Origin: Bauldia sp. | GTDB lineage: Bacteria > Pseudomonadota > Alphaproteobacteria > Rhizobiales > Kaistiaceae | Assembly: GCA_028284325.1 (NCBI GenBank) | Contig: JANQRX010000008.1 | Span: 224,371-288,370 of the forward strand | DNA: 64,000 bases | Direction of reading: 5' to 3' | Shown here: piece by piece, positions 24,610-34,017 of the stretch | How the letters are laid out: each line of letters opens with the position of its first letter | How positions within the stretch are numbered: position 1 is the first letter of the stretch | Position numbers and translations under genes: made by a program | Notes under the pieces: model-generated | Database searches by the model: none | What the model was told of the DNA's origin: nothing | The model's input: the letters and a program-made list of their open reading frames with translations, nothing else

Positions 24610-26400
24610 CTAGTGATTGTCACGGGCGATCCCGTTGGTCTGGGCCACGCGCTGGTACTTGATCGCCGGCTTCAGCACCATGCCCTCGGAGAATTGACCG
24701 ACCATCGACCGCTGGATCTCCTGCCACGGCGTCTGGTGATCGGGATAGGCGTAGCCGCCCGCCTCGGCCAGCGCGGCGCGGCGCGCGGTCAGTTCGTCGT
24801 CAGAGATGAGGATGTTAGCCTCACCGCGATTGAGGTCGATGCGCACCCGGTCGCCGGTCCTGAGCAGCGCCAGACCGCCATTGGCGGCCGCCTCCGGCGA
24901 AGCGTTGAGGATCGACGGCGACCCGGACGTGCCCGACTGCCGGCCGTCGCCCACGCAGGGAAGCTCGTCGATGCCGCGACGAAGCAGCTCTGCCGGGGGC
25001 TGCATGTTGACGACCTCGGCGCCGCCCGGATAGCCGATCGGCCCGGCACCGCGCATGAACAGGATGGTCGATTCGTCGATCCCCAGTTCGGGATCGTCAA
25101 TGTGGTCGTGATAGTCCTCCGGCCCGTCGAAGACGACCGCCGGGCCCTCGAAGGCGTTGGGATCGTCCGGGTTGGACAAATAGCGCTCCCGGAACGCGGC
25201 CGAGATGACGCTGGTCTTCATGATCGCGGACTCGAACAAGTTGCCGCGCAGGACGATAAAGCCGGCGTCCTCCACCAGCGGCTTGTCGACCGCGGTGATG
25301 ACGTCATCGTCGACGGATTCCCGGCCGCGACAGTTGTCGCCCATGGTGTTGCCGGTCACCGTCATCGCCCCTTCGCGGATGTGGCCGGCCTTCATCAGTT
25401 CACCGACCACGGCGGGAACACCGCCGGCGCGATGGAACTCCTCGCCCAGATAGGCGCCGGCTGGCTGCATGTTGACGATCATCGGAATGGTGTGGCCGAT
25501 CGTCTGCCAGTCGTCGACCGTCAGCGGCACCCCGATATGGCGGGCGATGGCGTTGAGGTGGATCGGCGCGTTGGTCGAGCCGCCGATCGCCGAGTTGACG
25601 ATGATGGCGTTTTCGAAGGCCTCGCGGGTGAGGATGTCAGAGGGCTTGAGATCGTCATGCACCATCTCGACGATGCGCCGACCGGTCACATACGCCATCT
25701 GGCCCCGCTCGCGATGTGGCGCTGGAATCGCCGAGCAGCCCGTCAGGCTCATGCCCAACGCTTCGGCCATGGCGTTCATGGTGCTCGCCGTGCCCATGGT
25801 GTTGCAATGGCCGACGGACGGCGCCGACGACGCAACGGTCGCCATGAACTCCTGGTAGTCGATGTCGCCGGCGGCAAGGCGCTTGCGCGCGTCCCACACC
25901 ACCGTGCCCGAGCCGGCGCGCTCGCCCCGCCACCAGCCGTTCAGCATCGGCCCGCCGGAGAGCACGATGGCCGGGATGTTCACCGTCGCGGCGGCCATGA
26001 TGCAAGCCGGCGTGGTCTTGTCGCAGCCGGTGGTCAGGACCACGCCGTCGAGGGGATAGCCGTGCAAGACCTCGACCAGCCCGAGATAGGCCAGGTTGCG
26101 GTCGATGGCGGCGGTGGGTCTGCGTCCGGTCTCCTGGATGGGGTGGACTGGGAACTCCATGCAGATTCCGCCGGCGGCGGTGATGCCGTCACGCACCCGC
26201 GTGGCAAGATCGAGATGATGGCGGTTGCACGGCGACAGATCGGACCCGGTCTGGGCAAGCCCGATGATCGGCCGACCGGACTGCAGTTCCTCGCGGGTCA
26301 GGCCGAAATTGAGATAGCGCTCGAGATAGAGCGCCGTCATGCCCGGATTATCGGGATTGTCGAACCACGCCTGCGATCTCAATGGCTTTGTCCCGGTCAT
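24610..26400 (-). CDS. xylD: D-xylonate dehydratase (IlvD/EDD family)
   Basis: The 596-residue Fe-S dehydratase converts D-xylonate to 2-keto-3-deoxy-xylonate. Long stretches match Caulobacter XylD as I recall it: WFDNPDN and [11 protein letters not shown] near the start, [19 protein letters not shown] near residue 48, [15 protein letters not shown] near 125, [17 protein letters not shown] near 197 and [19 protein letters not shown] near 487. The cluster cysteines at Ser-Pro-Cys, Gly-Cys-Asp and Gly-His-Cys are present. ATG 26400 shares its A with the rpe stop (TGATG) and follows AAGGAG. Closely related L-arabinonate dehydratases cannot be excluded, but the adjacent beta-xylosidase favours xylonate. 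Confidence 0.9.
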   Translation of the reverse strand: MTGTKPLRSQAWFDNPDNPGMTALYLERYLNFGLTREELQSGRPIIGLAQTGSDLSPCNRHHLDLATRVRDGITAAGGICMEFPVHPIQETGRRPTAAIDRNLAYLGLVEVLHGYPLDGVVLTTGCDKTTPACIMAAATVNIPAIVLSGGPMLNGWWRGERAGSGTVVWDARKRLAAGDIDYQEFMATVASSAPSVGHCNTMGTASTMNAMAEALGMSLTGCSAIPAPHRERGQMAYVTGRRIVEMVHDDLKPSDILTREAFENAIIVNSAIGGSTNAPIHLNAIARHIGVPLTVDDWQTIGHTIPMIVNMQPAGAYLGEEFHRAGGVPAVVGELMKAGHIREGAMTVTGNTMGDNCRGRESVDDDVITAVDKPLVEDAGFIVLRGNLFESAIMKTSVISAAFRERYLSNPDDPNAFEGPAVVFDGPEDYHDHIDDPELGIDESTILFMRGAGPIGYPGGAEVVNMQPPAELLRRGIDELPCVGDGRQSGTSGSPSILNASPEAAANGGLALLRTGDRVRIDLNRGEANILISDDELTARRAALAEAGGYAYPDHQTPWQEIQRSMVGQFSEGMVLKPAIKYQRVAQTNGIARDNH

Positions 26401-27116
26401 CACGTCGTACTCCTTGATGTCGTCTCGGCCGCCGCGCGGATCGCCGCGATACGCTCGCGATAGGCGTCTTCCGTTCGCCCGCTGAAGATGGCGGTCCCGG
26501 CCACCAGAACGTTCGCGCCGGCCGCGGCGACCGTCGACGCGGTGTCGGCATCGATGCCGCCGTCCACCTCGATGTGGATCGGCCGACGACCGACCATCGC
26601 CCGGACCCGCTCGATCTTGTCGACCACCGCCTCCACGAACGCCTGCCCCCCGAATCCGGGATTGACGGTCATCAGCAGGATCAGGTCGACCCTGTCGAGC
26701 ACGTAGGCGAGGACCGATTCCGGTGTCGCCGGATTGATGGATACGCCCGCCTTCCTACCAAGGTCGCGGATCGCCTGAAGCGTGCGGTCGAGATGGGTGC
26801 AGGCCTCGGCATGGACGGTGATGATGTCGCAGCCGGCGTCGGCGAACGCGCCGAGATACGGATCGGCCGGCTCGATCATCAGGTGGCAGTCGAACGTCAG
26901 GTCGGTGCGATCGCGCAGCGTCTTCACCACCGGCGGCCCGAAGGTGATGTTAGGCACGAAGTGGCCGTCCATCACGTCGAGGTGGATCCAGTCGGCGCCG
27001 GCGCGCACCACGGCCTCGACCTCGTCGCCCAGGCGGGAGAAGTCCGCCGACAGGATCGACGGCGCAACGAGGATCGGGCGCTGTGCGCCGTCGGAGCCTT
27101 GCGTCGTAGTGGTCAT
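26400..27116 (-). CDS. rpe: Ribulose-phosphate 3-epimerase
   Basis: The 238-residue TIM barrel interconverts D-ribulose 5-phosphate and D-xylulose 5-phosphate. Family motifs are all present: [13 protein letters not shown] near residue 18, [17 protein letters not shown] near 44, CHLMI near 76, [12 protein letters not shown] near 148 and DGGI near 185. Metal ligands and both catalytic Asp residues are conserved. The N-terminus [12 protein letters not shown] is slightly long and no clear ribosome binding site is seen. Its stop overlaps the xylD start. Rpe belongs to the phosphorylating pentose route, so its place beside the non-phosphorylating xylonate route is notable. Confidence 0.93.
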   Translation of the reverse strand: MTTTTQGSDGAQRPILVAPSILSADFSRLGDEVEAVVRAGADWIHLDVMDGHFVPNITFGPPVVKTLRDRTDLTFDCHLMIEPADPYLGAFADAGCDIITVHAEACTHLDRTLQAIRDLGRKAGVSINPATPESVLAYVLDRVDLILLMTVNPGFGGQAFVEAVVDKIERVRAMVGRRPIHIEVDGGIDADTASTVAAAGANVLVAGTAIFSGRTEDAYRERIAAIRAAAETTSRSTT

Positions 27117-27177
27117 GATGGTCGGTCGTGGTCCGGCAGAACGGGTGGGGCGAACATCGCACCGAGCCCCGCCGGCT

Positions 27178-28782
27178 TCAAGCGGGCAGTTCGTAGCAGA
27201 ATCCGCGGAAGTCCGCAGGCAGGCCCCTACCGGTCAGGTCCTGGCAGGCCATGCCGACGAAGGTACCGGTGAAGCTTGCATGTTCGCCGCGCCCGGCCTC
27301 GTCGGAACAGATGGAGGCGTCGAGCACCGGGCCGATGTCCCGGAGCGGCTCGCCGGCCGGGGCCCAGGCGAATTGGAGCGCGGCGCCGTCGACCCTGACG
27401 GCCAGCTCGACCGGACCGTCGCCAGCCGCGACCGGCGCATCCAGCGGGAAGGTCAGGTTTTGTTCCTGCCAGTCGCCAAGGCAGCACTGGATCTGGAGCA
27501 CGCGCCCCAGCGCCTCGTCGTGGGTGACATACAGATAGTGGAACCTCGACCGGTTGTAGTAGACGGTGAGGCCGGCGCAGTGCTGCGGAAGCGTCGGTTC
27601 GAACTCGAGAGTCGTCGACGCCGTATAGGCGAACTCGGTGACGCGACGCGCCACGAGCGCCTGCTCGAACCAGCTCCCGATCGCCTCGCGACCGTAGAGC
27701 CGCAAGTAGCCGGGCCGGTCGGTCAGCGAAAGGAGCCGCTCGCGGCGGGGCGTCCGCAACCACTGGAAATCGAGTGGCAGCTCCGGGCCCGCGAAATCGT
27801 AGACCGACCTCGCCTTCCCGGCGGGCTCGCCGACCGCGCCGTCAGGCCCCGGGACCGTCAGCCGCGGGGCCGGGCTCCCACTTGCGGGGTGCAGCCAACC
27901 GTCGTCGCCCCAGACCATGCGCTCGATGCAGGTCTCCCGCCCCATGGGACTGCGGCGGGTGCCCGGCAGGGGGCGGCTCGTCAGCGAGACGGCGTAGACA
28001 CTTCCGTCCGGCGTCTCGACGAAGTCCCCATGGCCGACCCGCTGCAGCGGGGCATCGGGATGGTCCTTGGCCGTCAGGATGTGTTTGTCGGGGTGCAGAT
28101 CGTACGGGCCGTCGATCGCGCGCGATCGCGCCATGGTGACGGCGTGGTTGTAGCCGGTGCCGCCCTCGGCGGTGAGCAGATAGTACCAGCCGTCGCGCTT
28201 GTAGAGGTGCGGCCCCTCGGTCACGCCAAGGTCCGAGCCTCTGAAGATGTTCGTGGCCTGGCCGACCAGCTTCTCCCCGCGCGGGTCGTACTCCTGCAGC
28301 AGGATGCCGGCGAACGGGTTGATGTCCGGCCGGTGGTCCCAGGCCATGTTGACCAGCCATTTGCGGCCGTCGTCGTCGTGGAACAGCGACGGATCGAAAC
28401 CGGAGGCGTTGAGCGGCACCGGATCGGACCACGGCCCCTCGATCGCCGGTGCGGTGACGAGGTAGTTGGGCGTGTCCTTGTAGTTGCCGTCGAACCGTTT
28501 GACGTCGGTGTAGATCAGCCAGAACAGGTCGTCGGCGCGGGTGAGACAGGGCGCCCAGACGCCGCAGGAATCGGGGTTTCCGCGCATGTCGACCTGGCTG
28601 GCCCGGTCGAGCGGCCGCGTGATCAGCGTCCAGGTCGCCAGATCGCGCGAATGGTGGATCTGGACGCCCGGATACCACTCGAAGGTGGAGGTGGCGATGT
28701 AATAATCGTCGCCGACGCGCAGGATCGACGGGTCGGGGTTGAAGCCCCGCAGTATCGGATTGTGAATGACGCCCCCCGTCAC
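27178..28782 (-). CDS. Glycoside hydrolase family 43 beta-xylosidase
   Basis: The 534-residue enzyme has the full GH43 beta-xylosidase architecture. The five-bladed propeller (about residues 5-300) opens with [13 protein letters not shown] (general-base Asp). The pKa-modulating Asp is in FDPSLF near 130 and the general-acid Glu in TEGPHLY near 190. The C-terminal beta-sandwich (about 320-525) is typical of xylan 1,4-beta-xylosidases. There is no signal peptide, so imported xylo-oligosaccharides are cleaved in the cytoplasm. The start is GTG, 7 bases after the permease stop. The gene sits between the ABC transporter and rpe-xylD, tying import, hydrolysis and xylonate dehydration together. Confidence 0.88.
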   Translation of the reverse strand: MTGGVIHNPILRGFNPDPSILRVGDDYYIATSTFEWYPGVQIHHSRDLATWTLITRPLDRASQVDMRGNPDSCGVWAPCLTRADDLFWLIYTDVKRFDGNYKDTPNYLVTAPAIEGPWSDPVPLNASGFDPSLFHDDDGRKWLVNMAWDHRPDINPFAGILLQEYDPRGEKLVGQATNIFRGSDLGVTEGPHLYKRDGWYYLLTAEGGTGYNHAVTMARSRAIDGPYDLHPDKHILTAKDHPDAPLQRVGHGDFVETPDGSVYAVSLTSRPLPGTRRSPMGRETCIERMVWGDDGWLHPASGSPAPRLTVPGPDGAVGEPAGKARSVYDFAGPELPLDFQWLRTPRRERLLSLTDRPGYLRLYGREAIGSWFEQALVARRVTEFAYTASTTLEFEPTLPQHCAGLTVYYNRSRFHYLYVTHDEALGRVLQIQCCLGDWQEQNLTFPLDAPVAAGDGPVELAVRVDGAALQFAWAPAGEPLRDIGPVLDASICSDEAGRGEHASFTGTFVGMACQDLTGRGLPADFRGFCYELPA

Positions 28783-28789
28783 TGTGCGA

Positions 28790-29617
28790 TCAGCCCTTCA
28801 CGGCGCCGCCGGTGAGGCCGGCGACAATGTACTTCTGGGCGGCGAGAAAGAACACCACGGCAGGCGCCAGCGTCACCGTGACGAAGGCGAGCGTGCGGTT
28901 CCAGTCCTGGATGTACTCGCCGCGATAGTCCATGGCGCCAAGCGTCCAAGTGTAGCCGGCGCGATCGTTGAGCATGATCAGCGGCAACAGGTAGTTGTTC
29001 CAGCTCTGCACGAAGACGAACACGGCGATGGTCGCCAGGATCGGCGTCGACAGCGGCAGGGTGATGCGGAAGTAGAACTGGATGTAGCCGCAGCCGTCGA
29101 CCCGGGCGGCATCGAACAGATCGGCCGGGATCTGCTCGAAGAAGGTACGGAAGAACATCACCGAGAAGGCCATCCCGAACGCCGCCTGCGGCAGGATCAC
29201 GCCCCACGGGGTGTCGAGGATGCCGAGATTCCGTACCGTCAGGAACAGCGGCATGATCGCGGCGGCGAACGGGAACATCAGCCCGAGCAGCAGGTAGGTG
29301 AACAGGAAGGTGGAGCCGAAGAAGCGGATCTGGGCGAAGGTGTAGGCGGCCATGGAGCCCAGAAGCAGCGTCAGGAACACGGTCACCAGCGAGATGAACA
29401 GCGAGTTCCACAGATAGCGCCAGAACTGCAGATCGCCGAGGATCTCGCCGTAGAACTCGGTGCGCCAGACGTCCGGCAGGCCGAAGGGTTCCACGCGCAG
29501 TTCACCGGCCGACTTGAAGCCGCCGAGTACGGTCGCCGCCAGCGGCACGACGATCAGCGCCGACACCAGGACGAGGAAGGAGACCCGGGCGACCGCGCCC
29601 CAGCCGAACCGGCTCAT
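28790..29617 (-). CDS. Carbohydrate ABC transporter permease (MalG type)
   Basis: The 275-residue inner-membrane protein has about six transmembrane segments and the cytoplasmic EAA-like loop FDAARVDGCGYIQFYFRITLP split around residue 180, which contacts the ATPase. ATG 29617 overlaps the stop of the upstream permease (ATGA). The usual C-terminal VAGLTGGAVKG is intact. With the neighbouring MalF-type permease and binding protein it forms an oligosaccharide importer. No ATPase gene is present in this operon, so a shared ATPase such as the UgpC-like one encoded at 57930-59018 probably serves it. Confidence 0.9.
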   Translation of the reverse strand: MSRFGWGAVARVSFLVLVSALIVVPLAATVLGGFKSAGELRVEPFGLPDVWRTEFYGEILGDLQFWRYLWNSLFISLVTVFLTLLLGSMAAYTFAQIRFFGSTFLFTYLLLGLMFPFAAAIMPLFLTVRNLGILDTPWGVILPQAAFGMAFSVMFFRTFFEQIPADLFDAARVDGCGYIQFYFRITLPLSTPILATIAVFVFVQSWNNYLLPLIMLNDRAGYTWTLGAMDYRGEYIQDWNRTLAFVTVTLAPAVVFFLAAQKYIVAGLTGGAVKG

Positions 29618-30591
29618 GCGGCAAGCCTCCGCTGGATGGTGGCGCGGTAGGCAAAGGCAAAGGTGATGCCGACGACAAAGAGCACGACGCCGACGGCGCT
29701 GCCGAAGCCGACGCGCAGGCGGATGAAGCCGAAATTGTAGAGATAGCTGACCAGCGTGTGGCTGGAGTTCGAGGGGCCGCCCGCGGTCATCGGCATGACG
29801 AGGTCGAACACCTGTATGGCGCCGAGGACGGAATAGAATACCGAGATGGCGATCGCCGGCGCCAGCAGCGGAATCTTGATGTAGCGGATGAGGTCGAACG
29901 TGCGGGCGCCGTCCACGACCGCGGCATCGATGAGATCCCGCGAGATGCCCTGCAGGCCGGCGATGTAGATCATCATGTGGAAGCCGAAATACTTCCATAC
30001 GATCACCGCCAGGATGGCGTTGAAGGCCCAGGCCTTGTCGCCCAGCGGGAAGAACGCCTCCTCCAGTTGCAGGACGTCGGTGACGGTCCGCGATAGGCCG
30101 AAATTGCCGTCGAAGACGAAGCTCCAGATGAGGCCGGTCGCCACCTCGGCGAGGATGTAGGGGACGAAGAAGATCAGCCGGAAGACGGTGTTGGCGTAGC
30201 TCTTCTGGTAGATCATCAGCGCGAGTGCCAGCGCCAGCGGCAACTGGATCAACAGCGAGACGAGGACGATCTTCGCCGTGTTGCCGGCCGCGGTCGCAAA
30301 CGCCGCATGACCGGCCAGTTGCCGGAAGTTGCGCAGGCCCACCCAGTCGCCGAACTCCCGCCCGGTGTCGACGTTGAAGGCCCAGGGCGCCGGTCCGTAG
30401 CCGCTCCACTTGTAGGGCGAGAAGAAGCTGGCGTTGAGCATCGGCAGCATCACGAAGACCGTGAACAGGAGCAGCGCCGGCGGCAGGAAGACGAGCAGCA
30501 GGCGGAGCTGGCCGCTGCGCGCGAACCGGCGCAGCGCACCGAACCGGTCGTGCGCGGCGGCGTGGTGCTTATCGGAAACGGCGACGCTCAT
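29614..30591 (-). CDS. Carbohydrate ABC transporter permease (MalF/UgpA type)
   Basis: The 325-residue membrane protein begins with a cytosolic tail, followed by LLLVFLPPALLLFTVFVML (first membrane helix, about residue 31). The EAA loop LIDAAVVDGARTFDLIRYI is near residue 220. It lies 66 bases after the binding-protein gene, with a perfect hairpin in the gap, and overlaps the next permease by 4 bases. The predicted cargo is xylose-containing oligosaccharides because the GH43 gene follows directly; this is inferred from context. Confidence 0.9.
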   Translation of the reverse strand: MSVAVSDKHHAAAHDRFGALRRFARSGQLRLLLVFLPPALLLFTVFVMLPMLNASFFSPYKWSGYGPAPWAFNVDTGREFGDWVGLRNFRQLAGHAAFATAAGNTAKIVLVSLLIQLPLALALALMIYQKSYANTVFRLIFFVPYILAEVATGLIWSFVFDGNFGLSRTVTDVLQLEEAFFPLGDKAWAFNAILAVIVWKYFGFHMMIYIAGLQGISRDLIDAAVVDGARTFDLIRYIKIPLLAPAIAISVFYSVLGAIQVFDLVMPMTAGGPSNSSHTLVSYLYNFGFIRLRVGFGSAVGVVLFVVGITFAFAYRATIQRRLAA

Positions 30592-30620
30592 TGCGTGGTG
30601 CTCGGCAAGGGGACGGGGGT

Positions 30621-30645
30621 GGCCCGGGCGCGGGTCGCCCGGGCC
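30621..30645 (-). promoter_or_regulatory. Intercistronic GC hairpin between binding-protein and permease genes
   Basis: GGCCCGGGCG (30621-30630) and CGCCCGGGCC (30636-30645) are perfect inverted repeats with a 5-base loop, about 12 bases after the binding-protein stop. No U-run follows on the minus strand. It probably protects the upstream message or causes partial read-through control, as suggested for the equivalent hairpins at 12571-12598 and 61291-61320. Confidence 0.65.
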
Positions 30646-30657
30646 GTGGTTATCGGC

Positions 30658-31917
30658 CTACTGGAACTGCCGGGTTTCCTCCAGGATTTCGGCAGCCTCC
30701 TTCGGCGTGATGTCGCCGGTGGCGAGTTGCGCCGAAACGTCGTTGACCGCCCCGCCGAGATCGGCGCCGAGAGCCTGATCCAGGAAGAGCTGGTGGAAGG
30801 TCGATCCACCGCCGATCGCGGCAAACTGCTTGAGGATCGAATCGTCCACCAGCGGCGCGGCCGCCGGTGCGGTCGGGATGTAGACGCCGGCCTTGGCGGC
30901 CATGGCCTGCGGTTCCGGCCCCAGGAAGTAGCGCAGGAATTCGACCGCCTCATCGGGCGCGTTCTTCGTGACCACGAAGCCGCTCGCGCCGCCGAAGGTC
31001 TCGGTCGCGGCGCCGCGCCCGCCCTCGACCGTCGGGAACGGGATGATGCCGAGCTGGTCGTTGCTGAGCCCGCCGCCGGAGGACGCCGCGCGCTGGGCGC
31101 CGAGATCCCAGTCGCCCATCAGGTGGAAGACACCGCCGCCATCGCCCCACAGGCCGGTGGCCTGGTCGTACTTGACGCCGAGATAGCCTTCCTGGAACGG
31201 CTCAAGCTCGATGAGGCGCAAGTACTCCTCGCCGACGCGGACCCAGTCCTCGTTGTCGAAGCCGCCGTTTTCACCGCGTGAAGAGGCGAAGATCCCCTCG
31301 CCGCCCATCACGCGCAGCGCCAGCATCGAGTAGTAGAAATGCAAGGTCCATTTGTCCTGGCCACCGACGATGATCGGCGTGACGCCGGCCGCCTTGGCGG
31401 TCTTCACCTGATCGAGAAAGTCGTCCCAGGTCTCGATCTCGGTGGGGTCGACCCCGGCCTTGGCGGCCATCTCCTTGTTGTACCAGAGGGCGACGTTCTG
31501 CGAGGCCTCGGGTGCGCCATAGTTCTCGCCCTCGTAGGACAGGGCAGCGAGCCCGCCGGCCGACGCCTCGGCCCGCCAGTCGTCGCCGACGAGAGCGGTG
31601 ATCGGCCGCAGGAAGCCTTGCCGGGCCTGCTCGTAGAAGACGCCGCCGCTCCACGAGAAGAAGATGTCGGGCGCGGCGTCGGATTGCAGCAGCGTCGGCA
31701 GCTTCTGCTTGAACGCCTCATCCTCCATGTACTCGATCTCGACGGTGACGTCAGGGTTGGCCGCGTTGTAGGCGGCGATGGTGTCGGTGTAGAGCTGCTT
31801 CCATGCAGGCGTATCGCGGTTGATCGACAGCACCTTCACGGTGGTGTCGGCGTAGGCCGTGCCGGCCATCACGGCCGCAAGCAGCGTCACGCCGGACAGT
31901 CTCACGAGCGGTTTCAT
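30658..31917 (-). CDS. Extracellular sugar-binding protein (ABC transporter, SBP_bac_1)
   Basis: The 419-residue precursor has a Sec signal peptide (MKPLVRLSGVTLLAAVMAGTAYA). The mature protein has the cluster B/D carbohydrate-binding fold: TTVKVLSINRDTPAWKQL at the start, APDIFFSWSGG near residue 95 and EASQNVALWYNKEMAAKAG near 145. ATG 31917 follows AGGAGGAAGACC, a strong ribosome binding site, so the in-frame upstream extension is ignored. It heads the operon containing GH43, rpe and xylD. A sequence motif shared with the divergent LacI/epimerase promoter lies 50 bases upstream. The ligand is probably a xylo-oligosaccharide or pentose. Confidence 0.9.
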   Translation of the reverse strand: MKPLVRLSGVTLLAAVMAGTAYADTTVKVLSINRDTPAWKQLYTDTIAAYNAANPDVTVEIEYMEDEAFKQKLPTLLQSDAAPDIFFSWSGGVFYEQARQGFLRPITALVGDDWRAEASAGGLAALSYEGENYGAPEASQNVALWYNKEMAAKAGVDPTEIETWDDFLDQVKTAKAAGVTPIIVGGQDKWTLHFYYSMLALRVMGGEGIFASSRGENGGFDNEDWVRVGEEYLRLIELEPFQEGYLGVKYDQATGLWGDGGGVFHLMGDWDLGAQRAASSGGGLSNDQLGIIPFPTVEGGRGAATETFGGASGFVVTKNAPDEAVEFLRYFLGPEPQAMAAKAGVYIPTAPAAAPLVDDSILKQFAAIGGGSTFHQLFLDQALGADLGGAVNDVSAQLATGDITPKEAAEILEETRQFQ

Positions 31918-31966
31918 GGTCTTCCTCCTGGTTGTCAGCGCATGATGATGCGCATCTGAATTTGCC

Positions 31967-31983
31967 GTACGTACATCATTTTC
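31967..31983. promoter_or_regulatory. Candidate LacI operator upstream of the pentose operon
   Basis: GTACGTACATCATTTTC shares 14 of 17 bases with 33067-33083 on the other side of the LacI gene. It contains the palindrome GTACGTAC with the central CG common in LacI-family operators. It lies 50 bases before the binding-protein ATG and 11 bases downstream of the LacI stop. Confidence 0.45.
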
Positions 31984-31993
31984 GGCGCGACAA

Positions 31994-33037
31994 TCACGGC
32001 AGGTTGTCACGCAGATAAACATCGATCCGGATTCGCTCCCGGCTCTCGATCAGCGGCTGATCGTCGGACAGGGCCTTCAGGATCCGCACGGCGCTTCGCG
32101 CTTCGTGCTCAGGGCTCTGGTTGATCACGGCGGCTACGCCGCCGTCGATCAGGGCGCGGCGGACGGCCGGCGAGAGTTCGTGGACGATCAACGTCGGGCG
32201 TTCGTCGGGCGGAAGCCCGCTGACGGCGTTCAGGATGCCCCGGTTGCCCGCGCTGATCGAATAGATGCCGACCAGATCGTCGCTGTCCCGCAGGAGCCGC
32301 CTGGTGATGGCCTCGGTCGCTTCCGGGAGATCGCCGCTTTCCTCGACGGGCAGTACGGTCAGGTGCGGGTACTCGCTCGCCATCACCTGCTCGAAGCCGA
32401 TGCGTCGCTCGACGTGATCGCGCATCAGCAGCGACCCGGCGATCATGCCGACCTTGCCGGGCGCGCGGTCGAGAAAGCGGCCCATCAGGCTGCCGGCCAC
32501 ACGCCCGGCGGAGACGTTGTCGATCCCCACATAATGGTGGCGTTTGGAGCCCGGCGCGTCGGTCACCAGGGTGACGACCGGCAAGTCCTCGGCAGCGAGT
32601 CGATCGATGACCTCGCGAATGCCCGGCGCGTCTGTCGCCTTGACGGCGAGCCCGTCCCACGCGGTCGGATCGACGTTCTCGAGCGCCGCGTACAGGTCGG
32701 ACGGCCGATCCATGTCGACGTGCTCGATGGCAATATGCAGATCGTCGTCGGGGAAGGCGTCGGGCGTCCGGCTGACGGCGCCCTCGAGGCCGAGGGCGAA
32801 TCCGCTGGCGCGCGCCGGGAGCAGGAACAGGAAACGGTAGCTGCGTTGCCTGGCGAGATTGGCGGCGTGGACGTTGCGGCGAAAGTCCAGTTTCCTGGCC
32901 GCCTCCATCACCCGCTGGCGCGTCTCGTGCCGCACGCCGGCCCGGTTGTTGAGCACGCGATCAACGGTGGCGAGACTGACACCGGCCTCCTCGGCGACGC
33001 GGCCGGCGGTGACTTTACGATTGTTGGTCTGCTCCAT
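31994..33037 (-). CDS. LacI-family transcriptional regulator
   Basis: The 347-residue protein has an N-terminal LacI helix-turn-helix (AGRVAEEAGVSLATVDRVLN, about residues 11-30) and hinge helix region NVHAANLARQRS near 55, then a periplasmic-binding-like effector domain. DRVLNNRAGV replaces the common SRVLNG. I favour ATG 33037 (MEQTNNRKV); an upstream in-frame ATG at 33058 would add seven residues, and neither has a strong ribosome binding site. It lies between the pentose operon and the divergent epimerase gene, with a similar motif in both promoter regions, and so probably represses both. The effector is likely a pentose or its derivative. Confidence 0.88.
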   Translation of the reverse strand: MEQTNNRKVTAGRVAEEAGVSLATVDRVLNNRAGVRHETRQRVMEAARKLDFRRNVHAANLARQRSYRFLFLLPARASGFALGLEGAVSRTPDAFPDDDLHIAIEHVDMDRPSDLYAALENVDPTAWDGLAVKATDAPGIREVIDRLAAEDLPVVTLVTDAPGSKRHHYVGIDNVSAGRVAGSLMGRFLDRAPGKVGMIAGSLLMRDHVERRIGFEQVMASEYPHLTVLPVEESGDLPEATEAITRRLLRDSDDLVGIYSISAGNRGILNAVSGLPPDERPTLIVHELSPAVRRALIDGGVAAVINQSPEHEARSAVRILKALSDDQPLIESRERIRIDVYLRDNLP

Positions 33038-33052
33038 TGCTACCGTCGTTAT

Positions 33053-33083
33053 AATCATCTAGTGAGGTACGTCAATCATCTTC
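33053..33083. promoter_or_regulatory. Candidate LacI operator region between LacI and epimerase genes
   Basis: GTACGTCAATCATCTTC (33067-33083) repeats the motif at 31967-31983. TGAGGTACGTCA (33063-33074) is a near-perfect palindrome centred on GTAC. AATCATCT occurs at 33053-33060 and again at 33074-33081, exactly 21 bases (two helical turns) apart. The element lies just upstream of the epimerase ATG and reaches into the alternative LacI start. Confidence 0.45.
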
Positions 33084-33104
33084 TGCCGGAAAGGATGCTG
33101 AACC

Positions 33105-33965
33105 ATGGCCAAGATCGCGGTGACGGGTGGCAGCGGCGGTGCGGGCCGCTTCGTGGTGGCGAACCTCATCGAGCACGGCCATACGGTGACCAATCTCGAC
33201 AGGGTGAAGCCCGCCGCCGACGTGGCCCCGTGGGTCGAGATCGACGTCACCGACTACGGCGCGATGGTCGCCGCCATCCACGGCCATGACGCCATCGTCC
33301 ACCTGGCCGCCAACCCCGAGCCGGATTTCGACACCACGACCGGGGCGGCGCGGTTCCACGTCAATACGCTGGCGGCCTACAACGCCTTCCAGGCGGCCGT
33401 GGCGCTCGGCATCACCAAGGTGGTCTGGGCCTCGAGCGAAACCACGCTCGGCTTCCCGTTCGCCACCAACCGGCCGGCCTCGATTCCCGTCGACGAGACG
33501 CACACCCCGCAGCCGCAGAACAGCTACGCCCTCTCCAAGCTCGTCACCGAGGACCTGGCCGGCCACATGAGCCGGCTCTACGGCATCGCCTTCGTCGGCC
33601 TTCGCTTCTCCAACATCCTGTTCGAAGATCCCGACCACCCGGCGAGCTACGCGCACGTGCCGGGCTACTGGGACGATCCGCAGGCCCGGCGCTTCAACCT
33701 GTGGAGCTACATCGACGCCCGCGACGCCGCGGAGGCGGTGCGGCGGGGGCTGGAGTCCGACCTCGGCGGCTCGGAGAACTTCATCATCGCCGCCGCCGAC
33801 ACGATCATGAAGACGTCGAACCGCGCCTTGATCGACGCCGTCTTTCCCGGTGTCGAGATCGATCCCGATCTGGGCGAGAACGAAACCATGATTTCCATCG
33901 CCAAGGCGCGGCGTCTACTGGGTTTCGAGCCCGCCTGGTCGTGGCGCCGCGTGCTCGGTTCGTAG
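33105..33965 (+). CDS. NAD(P)-dependent epimerase/dehydratase family protein (extended SDR)
   Basis: The 286-residue extended SDR has nucleotide motif VTGGSGGAGRFV at residue 6, acidic LDRVKP near 30, HLAANPEP near 65, and catalytic WASSETTLG near 108 with NSYALSKLVTE (Tyr-Lys) near 143. Such proteins act on sugars or nucleotide sugars as epimerases, dehydratases or 1-dehydrogenases (uronate dehydrogenase is of this type). ATG 33105 follows GGAAAGGA at a slightly long distance. It is divergent from the LacI gene and probably under the same control, so it may supply the missing aldose-oxidation step. That is inference from position only. Confidence 0.8.
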   Translation: MAKIAVTGGSGGAGRFVVANLIEHGHTVTNLDRVKPAADVAPWVEIDVTDYGAMVAAIHGHDAIVHLAANPEPDFDTTTGAARFHVNTLAAYNAFQAAVALGITKVVWASSETTLGFPFATNRPASIPVDETHTPQPQNSYALSKLVTEDLAGHMSRLYGIAFVGLRFSNILFEDPDHPASYAHVPGYWDDPQARRFNLWSYIDARDAAEAVRRGLESDLGGSENFIIAAADTIMKTSNRALIDAVFPGVEIDPDLGENETMISIAKARRLLGFEPAWSWRRVLGS

Positions 33966-33992
33966 CCACAACGACACCGGACGGGCACGCAA

Positions 33993-34017
33993 GCGCCGCC
34001 GGCGGATCCGGCGGCGC
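33993..34017 (+). terminator. Strong GC hairpin after the epimerase gene
   Basis: GCGCCGCCGG and CCGGCGGCGC are perfect 10-bp inverted arms around a 5-base loop, 28 bases after the epimerase stop. The U-tract of a canonical intrinsic terminator is missing (the following bases are CAGGTAAG), so it may act as a 3'-end stabiliser or an inefficient terminator. The rest of the 207-base gap to the antiporter gene shows no other feature. Confidence 0.5.
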
